From DAOTXN01 sp034435435 (GTDB taxonomy: Bacteria > Chloroflexota > Anaerolineae > S140-20): a DNA stretch of 64,000 nt. The DNA is taken from assembly GCA_034435435.1 (NCBI GenBank), contig DAOTXN010000087.1, positions 6,666 to 70,665 on the forward strand, written 5' to 3'. The notes under the pieces are model-generated. The model did not search any database. It saw only the letters and a program-made list of their open reading frames with translations, and was not told where the DNA came from. Positions 51,976-59,311 of this stretch are shown one piece after another; positions within the stretch are counted from its first letter, which is position 1, and the number at the start of each line of letters is the position of its first letter. A program made the position numbers and the translations under genes.

Positions 51976-52293
51976 CAGACTTGGCAATCGGATCGGTTAG
52001 AATATAGCATAGCACACTATGGCCGATAAGACAATTGAAGCGTCTCAGCGTTTGAACCGGGAGGATATGGAGGAAAAAATTCGGAAACTATGAACTCGGA
52101 TAAACCCTTACATTCAGTCTACAAGGTCGGGCCGTGGTTTTCAATTCGGAGTTGTCCCCATTTTTGGGAGGTGTTTTTTTCAAAGGTGGAGGCGCATCTA
52201 TGCGGATTTGTCCCCATCCGTCGGGGCAGATTTTTGTATGGGACGGACACGTCATGGGGGAAGAAAGGAATCGGGAATGGGGATTTTTCCCAA
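51976..52293. other. Gap between two kinase/regulator units
   Basis: It holds the promoter at 52006-52034 and a small hairpin CCCC-ATCCGTC-GGGG near 52213-52227. No gene is seen; the short plus-strand frames across it run into the opposite-strand regulator gene and have no family features. Confidence 0.5.
52006..52034 (-). promoter_or_regulatory. Promoter of the 49.2-52 kb kinase/regulator operon
   Basis: On the minus strand TTGTCT (52034-52029), 17 bp, TATGCT (52011-52006), about 55 bp before the ATG at 51951. A TATATT a few bases downstream is an alternative -10. Confidence 0.5.
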
Positions 52294-52950
52294 TCAGGCC
52301 TCCGTCAACCCCTTACGAATGGCGTATTTTACCAGCTCGGTGCGCGAATGGAGATTGAGACGCGCCATGATGTTCTCTCGATGCCGGGCGACCGTCTTGA
52401 CGCTGATCTCCAGCCGCTCGGCGATCTCGGCGTTGCTCAATCCTTCGGCTACCAGGGTGAGGACCTCTTGCTGGCGCGGGGTCAGCTCGTCGAAACGTTG
52501 CTGCTCGTCGCCGCCAGTCGCGGCCCGCTGTAGATAATCGCCGACCAGCGCCGTCGCCAGGGAGGGGTAGAGATAAACGTGGCCCTGGTAAACGGTGCGG
52601 ATGGCGTTGACCAGGTCGGTCGGCGCGGCCCGCTTGGGCAAGTAGCCCGCAGCGCCGGCATCCAGCATTTGGAAAAAATAACGTTCGTTTTCGTGGATAG
52701 TCAACGCCAGCACCGGAAGACCGGGACAAAGCTCCAACAAAGCTCGCGTGGCCGTCGCGCCGTCCATCCCCGGCAGGCTGATGTCCATAATCACTACGTC
52801 TGGTCCGCACGCCTCGACGCGCTTCAAGGCCTCCTCGCCCGACTCGACCTCGGCCACGATCTCCATGTCCGGCTCGGCCGCCAACATCATGCGCAGCCCG
52901 GCCCGCACGATCTCGTGATCGTCAACCAACATCAGCTTGATGGGAGCCAT
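52294..52950 (-). CDS. NarL/FixJ family response regulator
   Basis: A 218-residue regulator with receiver (LMLVDDHEIVRAGL, phospho-Asp in DVVIMDISLPGMDG, Lys in YLPKRAAPTD) and LuxR HTH (LTPRQQEVLTLVAEGLSNAEIAERLEISVKTVARHRENIM). It is a close paralogue of the regulator at 49.2 kb. ATG 52950 has GGAGAACGAGA before it and overlaps the kinase gene by 29 bp, the same overlap as in the other pair, which supports a tandem duplication. Confidence 0.94.
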   Translation of the reverse strand: MAPIKLMLVDDHEIVRAGLRMMLAAEPDMEIVAEVESGEEALKRVEACGPDVVIMDISLPGMDGATATRALLELCPGLPVLALTIHENERYFFQMLDAGAAGYLPKRAAPTDLVNAIRTVYQGHVYLYPSLATALVGDYLQRAATGGDEQQRFDELTPRQQEVLTLVAEGLSNAEIAERLEISVKTVARHRENIMARLNLHSRTELVKYAIRKGLTEA

Positions 52951-54433
52951 TCTCGTTCTCCTTCTGGTCAAGCAAGGGTATCTCTACGCTCAAAACCGTG
53001 CCCAGGCCCGCCGCCGACTCGATTCGGCAATCCCCTCCCGCCAGTTGAACGCGCTCGCGGATGCCGACCAAGCCCCAACCTGTCTGCGCCGCTCCTGCGA
53101 GCACGGGCAGCGGGTCAAAGCCGACGCCGTCGTCGTTGATGCGTAGACAGACCTTATTCTTGTCGTACCGCAGGTGGATCTGTGCGTGAGATGCTTGCGC
53201 GTGGCGAATGATATTATTGAGCGCCTCTTGGGTGATGCGAAAGAGGGTGGTCTCGACCTCGCGGGGCAGGCGATAGGGGGCCTTGTCCAACGCCAGCGCG
53301 AATTGGATGGCATGCCGCCGGTTGATTTCGTCTATGTACCAGCCCAACGCCGCGTGCAATCCTATGTCGTCCAGCAGCGACGGGCGCAGATCGGTGACCA
53401 GATGACCCAGCTCTCCGATGGCCTTGACCGTCATACCCTCCAACTGGCGCAGTTGCAGCCGCACCTGGTCCATCTCGCCGTTCAATGACTGCTGGACCCC
53501 GCGCAACCCTGTCGCCAGGCCGGTCAAGACCTGCCCGATCTCGTCGTGTAGCTCGCGGGCGATGCGCCGGCGCTCTTCTTCTTGGGCCGCCACCGCGTGG
53601 CGCAACAGTTCCCCGCGCAGCGCATCGCGCCGGGCAATCGCTTCCTGAGCCGCTTGTTGAGCTGTGGCCAGTTGTCGCCGGCGATGCACATCAAAAGCCC
53701 GCAAGGCCCGAATCGTAAAGACGGCGACCAGGCAAGCCATAAACGCGCGTAACAGTTGCACCGGCATGCCCACGACTTCCAGGAAGCGTTCCGAGTTGAG
53801 CATAGTGGAGGGAAACAAGGCGCTGGGCGAGGTGAACAATTGGCCGACAGCGCCATACACCGCAAAGGCCAGCGCCGCCCCGATTAAATTGTTGGCATGT
53901 TCGGTCAGGCCCTCGCTCAAAAAAATGCGCCGCTGGACGAGCAAACCCCACGCCGCCAGCAACGCTCCCGGGATACCCAGCGTGTAGCGCGCCCACACGT
54001 CGCTCGCTTTGAGCCATTGCGAGACGCTCCACTCTAGCCAGGTGCCAATTTCCAACACACCGATCACAAAAACAAACACCATGGTCATCAAGAACCACAC
54101 ATTGCGTCCGGGAAACTGTTGCGCAGGGCGGATCATCCCCATGCCAAAGGCGCTCAACAAGAGAAATGAAAAGGCCAGGACCAGGAGGCGGATCCATTCC
54201 AGCCAGACCGGCGTGACAAATTGGTACGTTTGTGCGCCGATCAGGGCGAGCATTTCGAACCACTCGTGAAAGCCGTGTATGAGGCCAAACGCAGCCAGCG
54301 GGCGCAGGACACGTTTGAAGCGCGAGTCGAGGGCGCGCCCCAGCTCGAGCGCGACGGCCAGCCCCAGGGCGAAAAAGGCCAGGCCGTAGATCAAGTAGAT
54401 ATGTGGGATGCGGGCGCTAAAGAATGTCCTCAT
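52922..54433 (-). CDS. DesK/NarX-type histidine kinase with membrane sensor
   Basis: A 503-residue kinase: about eight helices (residues 5-230), HisKA_3 (phospho-His in RIARELHDEIGQVLTGLATG) and HATPase_c (RITQEALNNIIRHA, NDDGVGFD, GWGLVGIRERVQLAGG). It lacks the GAF domain of its paralogue at 49.8 kb. The sensor region carries AFGLIHGFHEWFEMLA, ARYTLGIPGALLAAW and VGMPVQLLRAFMA. I start at ATG 54433; an ATG at 54466 lies next to palindromic repeats. Its regulator gene follows with overlap. Confidence 0.92.
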   Translation of the reverse strand: MRTFFSARIPHIYLIYGLAFFALGLAVALELGRALDSRFKRVLRPLAAFGLIHGFHEWFEMLALIGAQTYQFVTPVWLEWIRLLVLAFSFLLLSAFGMGMIRPAQQFPGRNVWFLMTMVFVFVIGVLEIGTWLEWSVSQWLKASDVWARYTLGIPGALLAAWGLLVQRRIFLSEGLTEHANNLIGAALAFAVYGAVGQLFTSPSALFPSTMLNSERFLEVVGMPVQLLRAFMACLVAVFTIRALRAFDVHRRRQLATAQQAAQEAIARRDALRGELLRHAVAAQEEERRRIARELHDEIGQVLTGLATGLRGVQQSLNGEMDQVRLQLRQLEGMTVKAIGELGHLVTDLRPSLLDDIGLHAALGWYIDEINRRHAIQFALALDKAPYRLPREVETTLFRITQEALNNIIRHAQASHAQIHLRYDKNKVCLRINDDGVGFDPLPVLAGAAQTGWGLVGIRERVQLAGGDCRIESAAGLGTVLSVEIPLLDQKENENGSHQADVG

Positions 54434-54447
54434 GTGTGTGGCTATTT

Positions 54448-54576
54448 CAGTAGGGCAGGTTTTCATACCTGCCCCCTATGGCGATTCTTCCAGTAGGGCA
54501 GGTTTCCATACCTGCCCCCTATGGCGATTCTTCCAGTGGGGCAGGTTTCCATACCTGCCCCCTATGGCGACTCTAT
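54448..54576. repeat. Three tandem 43-bp repeats, each with a palindrome
   Basis: Unit: CAGTAGGGCAGGT-TTCCAT-ACCTGCCCCCTATGGCGATTCTTC, at 54448, 54491 and 54534, almost identical. Each holds the hairpin GGGCAGGT/ACCTGCCC. They lie upstream of the kinase at 52.9-54.4 kb. They have no spacers, so they are not CRISPR. Confidence 0.8.
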
Positions 54577-54639
54577 TTTAGCGCAGCGCCGCTAAATGAC
54601 AAGCGCCATACTTTACAGTCCCGCCATGGGTAGTTTGCA

Positions 54640-54671
54640 GAAGGCCGGGCACGCAGGTGCGCCCGGCCTTC
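54640..54671. terminator. Hairpin after the decaheme cytochrome gene
   Basis: GAAGGCCGGGC (54640-54650) and GCCCGGCCTTC (54661-54671) form a perfect 11-bp stem with a 10-nt loop. It lies 31 bp after the stop codon at 54702; there is no strong T-tract. Confidence 0.55.
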
Positions 54672-54701
54672 CATGTGTTCCTTTGCAGACAGAGAAACCG
54701 G

Positions 54702-56831
54702 TTAAGGCCGGATCATCCCTGCGCCCACCGCGCCCAGGTCTTCCAGCGAGTCGTACAACGTCTGCAAGATATACTTGCCGTTGTGGGCAAACCCGCCGGG
54801 GTCCTTTTGGGCGTATTGGTAGTTGTAGGCCGCCCGCAGCAAGCGCGGCGTCCAGGTGACGTAACGCTCTCCGGCCTCGGTGAAAAAGTAAGGATAGCTG
54901 GCCGGATTGTAGACGATGGCGGTTCCCACCGTGTTGGCGGTGTAATCCTGCAAGGCCGCATACAGCGCCTCGCGCATGGTCTCGATCTCGCCCGCCACAC
55001 CTTCGGCTACGTCGCCGTCGCCGTCCCAGTCGGTGGGATCGATGCGAATGGCCTCCAGGTCTTTGACGCTCTCGACGCCCTCGTGACAGTCGGCGCACTC
55101 TTGCACTTCCACCTGCAGCGCGTGAGTCGAGTGGCACTGGATGCACGTGCTGAACGCAGGTATGTGCTCGTTGCGCCCGACGTACTCTTTACCCTCGTAT
55201 TGATAGGCGCCCTGTGCGTCGCCGCCAAAGAGGGTCGCGCCGGCCGCAAAGTAATGCACGTTGACAAAGCTCAGTTGATCTGTGACCTCGTCATCGCCCA
55301 CGCCCGCGCCCGTGATGCGCCGGTTGACCGAGACGGTGGACTCGCGCCCCTGGTGGCAGTTCAGGCACAGATTGCCGTCGGGGCTGCCGCTGTCGAGCGT
55401 CGCGCCGTTGGGGAACGTCACCGCCGCCACTTCATAGCGCGTATACGTGCTCAGGTCGTTGTGGCAGGTGGCGCAGTTCAAGCTGCCGGCCAGCGGCTGC
55501 GCGACGATGACATTGTTCGCCAGGAAGAAGGGCAGGCCCGTCGAGCTGTGACACTTGGCGCACGAGGCTTGCACCTCGCCGTCCGCGTCCCAGTGGCGGA
55601 AGGCCTCTTCCGAGCTGGCAAAGTGGCCGTGGTCGATGCGGTGCAAGCCCGCTATCAGATCGGGGTTCAGGTCCTCGATCGAGTCGTACAGCAGCTCGAT
55701 GATGTACTTGCCGCCGTGGGCGAACGCGCCGGGGTCCTTTAGCGAGGTCTGGTAGTTGTAGGCTGCTTTGGCCAGGCGGCCCGTCCAGGAAGCGAAACGC
55801 TCTCCTGCATCGTTAAAAAAGTATGGGTATCTGGCCGCGTCATACACAAGCCCAGAACCCGTAGTCTCGGCGGCGTAGGCTTGCATGGCGGCGTAGAGAA
55901 TCTCTTGCAGCGTCTCGATCTCGTAATAGATGCCTTCTTCTACGTCGCCGTCGCCGTCATAGTCTACCAGCGAGCCGAGCATACGAACGTCCTTCAGGTC
56001 CTCCACGCTGGCTACGTCGGTGTGACACTCGGCGCAGGCCTCCACTTTAAGCTCTAGCGTATGCGAATTGTGGCAACCCACGCAGGTGTTGAATCCGGCC
56101 ACGTGGTCGAATTTGCCGTCGTAGGTCTTGCCCTCGTACTGGTAGCCGCCCATAGCCCGTGTGCCATATTGGGTAGCCGCAGCTGCAAAGTAGTGGATGT
56201 TGGTAAAGCCCAGGTCGGGGCTGACGGTGTCCATGTCTTCCAGGCCGGCGTCGGCGATGGTCTTGTCCACGGTAGCCGCCGAGGCCCGCCCCTGGTGGCA
56301 CTGCATACAGCGCGCCTCTGGGCCAAGCCCGGTCAACTCCATTCCCGAAGGCATCATCACACTGGTCATCGCAGCGGTGGCCGCGTTGTGGCAAGCCACG
56401 CACTCGACCGTGCTGCCGACAGGCGCGCCGATGTCCACCACGCCCGCCTCAGACCCGTCCACGCCCAGAAAGTCCAAATAGCCCGGCGTGCTGTGGCACT
56501 TGGCGCAACCCGTCGGGACTTCTTTGGGATCGTCCTCGTTCCAGTGGATAAAGGCCTCGGCTTCCACGTCGGCGTGGCCCGACGACGCCCATAGCTCTTC
56601 AAAGGGGACATCCACGGGCGGCTCGACCTCTACGATCACTTCGCGGGTGACCTCGACTTCCTGGACGATGGTCTCTGTCTGGACCACCGTTTCCACGACC
56701 GTCTCTTGGACGATGCGCGTGACCTGGACTTCCTTCTCGACTTCGCGGGTGACCTCGACTTCTTTTTCGCAACCGACGGCAACCAGTAGCAAGACGACAA
56801 AGAGCAGCATGAGAATTTTGTGGTTGCTCAA
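54702..56831 (-). CDS. Decaheme cytochrome c lipoprotein with tandem pentaheme modules
   Basis: A 709-residue exported protein. The signal ends in a lipobox-like VAVGC (Cys about 21), followed by a 45-residue repetitive Val/Glu/Thr/Arg linker. Then come two related modules (about residues 78-395 and 396-705), each with five heme sites in the same order: CAKCH, CVACH, CMQCH, CVGCH, CAECH and CAKCH, CATCH, CLNCH, CIQCH, CADCH. Each module ends with an EF-hand-like loop (DYDGDGDVEEG; DWDGDGDVAEG) and a paired KDPG-FAH-GKYI segment. The start is TTG 56831 behind AGGAGG. It is the last gene of the cytochrome cluster and a likely surface electron conduit. Confidence 0.92.
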   Translation of the reverse strand: MSNHKILMLLFVVLLLVAVGCEKEVEVTREVEKEVQVTRIVQETVVETVVQTETIVQEVEVTREVIVEVEPPVDVPFEELWASSGHADVEAEAFIHWNEDDPKEVPTGCAKCHSTPGYLDFLGVDGSEAGVVDIGAPVGSTVECVACHNAATAAMTSVMMPSGMELTGLGPEARCMQCHQGRASAATVDKTIADAGLEDMDTVSPDLGFTNIHYFAAAATQYGTRAMGGYQYEGKTYDGKFDHVAGFNTCVGCHNSHTLELKVEACAECHTDVASVEDLKDVRMLGSLVDYDGDGDVEEGIYYEIETLQEILYAAMQAYAAETTGSGLVYDAARYPYFFNDAGERFASWTGRLAKAAYNYQTSLKDPGAFAHGGKYIIELLYDSIEDLNPDLIAGLHRIDHGHFASSEEAFRHWDADGEVQASCAKCHSSTGLPFFLANNVIVAQPLAGSLNCATCHNDLSTYTRYEVAAVTFPNGATLDSGSPDGNLCLNCHQGRESTVSVNRRITGAGVGDDEVTDQLSFVNVHYFAAGATLFGGDAQGAYQYEGKEYVGRNEHIPAFSTCIQCHSTHALQVEVQECADCHEGVESVKDLEAIRIDPTDWDGDGDVAEGVAGEIETMREALYAALQDYTANTVGTAIVYNPASYPYFFTEAGERYVTWTPRLLRAAYNYQYAQKDPGGFAHNGKYILQTLYDSLEDLGAVGAGMIRP

Positions 56832-56975
56832 GGTTTACCTCCTCTGAAAACTTGTTTCTGTAAAGCCAGACTTGAACGAACAGTTAACACAACTCTTGCG
56901 CGTTTTCACCTCCTTTCGGTTGATCAAGCCTGCACCAGCCAGATTCCCACAGGCTCTACAACAACCGACCTGGCT
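56832..56975 (-). other. Gap in the cytochrome cluster with a strong unused ribosome site
   Basis: The gap holds AAAGGAGGTGA at about 56908-56918 (minus strand), a near-perfect Shine-Dalgarno sequence with no ATG at the right distance. A 24-codon frame from the embedded GTG (MKTRKSCVNCSF...) ends in a TAA overlapping the ribosome site of the decaheme gene. It may be a coupling leader peptide or chance. Confidence 0.3.
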
Positions 56976-58166
56976 CTATCTTTCCAGCGCTCCATCCGCG
57001 ATCCATTGACGGATGCGCTCCAGCTCGCTGCCGCTCAACTGGCCGGGATGGCTGCCGCTCTCGATCAAAGTCACCAGCCGGCTGGCGGCGGGATCGCCCG
57101 ACGCGACGACAGGGCCAGAAGCGCCGCCACTTATTAGACCCTGGTAGCTGCTCAAGTCCAGGCCGCCCAGCCTGGCCGCGCCGCTGTGACACGCCGCGCA
57201 CTCGGCGGCAAATATATCGGCGGGGCCGTCGGCCCAGGTTAGCTTGACGTCGGGCGGCAGCGTCGGTAGCGGCGTAGGGGTGGGCGCGGGCGTGGGCGTG
57301 GGCAGCGGCGTGGGCAGCGGCGTGGGGGTCAGCGGCGCAAACACCGCCGCATGCTCGGCCGGCGGCACCGTCGCCAGGGCCGACTCTTCAAAAGTCACAA
57401 AAAAGTAAATTCCCACCAGCATGCCGACCGCCAGAACGCTATAACCCAATAGATAAGCCCGCCGACGACGCGCCAGCGCCAGCGGCGCTTGGGGCCGTCG
57501 AGCTGCGCCTGCTTTGAGCGCGGCCAGCTCCAGCGGGTGCTCGTCCAGCATCTCCTCTTCGCCAAGCTGACCGGTGAACATGCTTTTGTTGAAGCGCTTG
57601 ACGTGCACCCCGTACAAGTGCCACACGATAATGGCCGACGCGGCCAACACTGCCTCGGCCCCGTGGGCCGCCTTGGCCGCCGGGATCCACTCGCCGGGCA
57701 GAATTTTGGTCGTAGCGATGGGGTTCCACAACATGAACCCGGTGAGGCTCATGATGAGCGTGCCCCAGATCAAGGCCCAATATTCGGCCTTTTCCTCAAA
57801 GGTGTAGCGGCCTTGCTGGGGGTGGTCCTTGCGCAGGCCCACGTTATACAGCAGCGCGTGGACCGCAGCGCGCGCGTCGTCCAGGCTGGGGAGCATGGTC
57901 AGGCGGTCGCGCAAGATGAACAGGCGATACCCCACCACACCCAGGTGGTAAACCGCTTCCAGCATCATGATCACGGCCGCCGCGCGATGGATGACGCGCA
58001 CATTCTCGACTCCGCCCAGCGTTTGGATGACCCATTGGGCGAACAGACCGTCCGAAAACTTTTGTACCAGCCCGGTGACGGCCAGCGTGGTGAAACTGAG
58101 CATCAGGAGCCAGTGCTCGATGCGATCGGAGACCGAGAAGCGCGGATAGGTGCGGTTCTTATTCAT
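56976..58166 (-). CDS. Cytochrome b (formate dehydrogenase gamma type) fused to cytochrome c
   Basis: A 396-residue protein. Residues about 10-210 form a four-helix di-heme b domain with His residues in DRIEHWLLMLSF, VRVIHRAAAVIMMLEAVYH and IIVWHLYGVH. A fifth helix (about 238-258) leads to a Pro/Thr-rich spacer and a C-terminal c-type domain (ECAACHSGAARLGGLDLSSY). The b domain would oxidise quinol at the membrane, and the tethered c heme could pass electrons to the multiheme partners. It overlaps the nonaheme gene by 8 bp. ATG 58166 is chosen over a GTG further up. Confidence 0.88.
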   Translation of the reverse strand: MNKNRTYPRFSVSDRIEHWLLMLSFTTLAVTGLVQKFSDGLFAQWVIQTLGGVENVRVIHRAAAVIMMLEAVYHLGVVGYRLFILRDRLTMLPSLDDARAAVHALLYNVGLRKDHPQQGRYTFEEKAEYWALIWGTLIMSLTGFMLWNPIATTKILPGEWIPAAKAAHGAEAVLAASAIIVWHLYGVHVKRFNKSMFTGQLGEEEMLDEHPLELAALKAGAARRPQAPLALARRRRAYLLGYSVLAVGMLVGIYFFVTFEESALATVPPAEHAAVFAPLTPTPLPTPLPTPTPAPTPTPLPTLPPDVKLTWADGPADIFAAECAACHSGAARLGGLDLSSYQGLISGGASGPVVASGDPAASRLVTLIESGSHPGQLSGSELERIRQWIADGALER

Positions 58167-59289
58167 GGCGGCGCTCCCTCCAGCGGTGGACAATGCGCCG
58201 TCGCGCATCCGTCAAGTTAAATACAACCATCCCCCCGATGACCGCTGGGATGAGAATTTTGTAAAACAGGTCCACAAAGTACACCACCGGCGCCTGATCT
58301 GGGCTGGGCCGATAGTGACCTAACCAGGAGTTGGGGAAATTGGCCGTGGCGTCGGGGTGACACCTTTGACAGGTCGTGAGCAGGTTCGTCTTGATGACCT
58401 GGCTCTCCGGATCGTCCACCGGGCGCATGTCGTGCACGCCGTGGCAGTCAATACACACCGGCTTATTGGTCTCTTGATCGGGCGCGATCTCTTCAAACAG
58501 CACCACGGTGGTGCCGTGAAAGTCGGCCACATAAGTGTCGAACACGTCGGTGCTGATATCATAGCGCCCCATCAGCTCGGGGTCGGCGTGGCATTTGGCG
58601 CAGATTTGCGGGGAGAACAGGTGGAACTGGCTGTCAGACGGTCCCTCGACCGTGTGGACACCGTGGCAGTCCACACAGGTGGGCACATCCGGGTTGTTTT
58701 CGCCCAGCAGCGCCGCGCCGTGCGCGCTTTGCGCATAGAGGTTGTAAATTTCTGAGTGGCAACGCTCGCACATGTGCGGAATGCGCTCGCGCTGGTCTGG
58801 GTGGGCGATATTGTGAATGCCGTGACAGTCGGTGCACACGGCGGCCTCCGGGTTGCCGCCCGCCAGCGCCCGCTGGTGAACGCTGTCCAGCGTCAGGCTA
58901 TACTTGTCCTGGTGGCAACGGCCACAGGCCGTGTAACGTTGCAAGACGTACTCGCGCCGATTCTGGGCCGTCAGCGGCGGGTGTGGATAGCCCGTGATGT
59001 CGGTGTGACATTGCACGCACGCATATCCGGCCTCACCATGCACCGAATCGTAAAAGGTATCACGGTCGAGGGTCAGCCAGACCAGTTCGCCGGAGGGGAG
59101 TTCCAGCGTCATATCGGGCACGGCGTGGCACAGCAGACAACTCTCGTTGTCCACCCCCTGCGTGGGCGGGGCGGCCCGCCCCGCCGGTAGGCGCGGCGTC
59201 GGCTCGGCGGCGGCCGGTCTGGCCGTCACGAATAGCCAGGCCAGGCCCGTGAGGCCGACGAGGACGATGGTGTTGCGCAATCTAGTCAA
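58159..59289 (-). CDS. Membrane-anchored nonaheme cytochrome c
   Basis: About 376 residues with an N-terminal signal or anchor and a C-terminal helix (about 330-355) ending in a short basic cytoplasmic tail. Nine heme sites: CLLCH, CVQCH, CGRCH, CTDCH, CERCH, CVDCH, CAKCH, CIDCH and CQRCH. TTG 59289 is six bases after GGAGGTG and is the likely start; a GTG nine bases earlier lies inside that ribosome site. It lies between the 16-heme and cytochrome b genes, overlapping the latter by 8 bp, and can connect the b subunit to the outer hemes. Confidence 0.9.
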   Translation of the reverse strand: MTRLRNTIVLVGLTGLAWLFVTARPAAAEPTPRLPAGRAAPPTQGVDNESCLLCHAVPDMTLELPSGELVWLTLDRDTFYDSVHGEAGYACVQCHTDITGYPHPPLTAQNRREYVLQRYTACGRCHQDKYSLTLDSVHQRALAGGNPEAAVCTDCHGIHNIAHPDQRERIPHMCERCHSEIYNLYAQSAHGAALLGENNPDVPTCVDCHGVHTVEGPSDSQFHLFSPQICAKCHADPELMGRYDISTDVFDTYVADFHGTTVVLFEEIAPDQETNKPVCIDCHGVHDMRPVDDPESQVIKTNLLTTCQRCHPDATANFPNSWLGHYRPSPDQAPVVYFVDLFYKILIPAVIGGMVVFNLTDARRRIVHRWRERRHE

Positions 59290-59311
59290 CTTCTGCACCT
59301 CCGTGGTAAAG

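Noticed and set aside
54448..54576. CRISPR array
   Set aside because: The 43-bp units follow each other directly with no unique spacers, contain a palindrome, and no cas genes are near.
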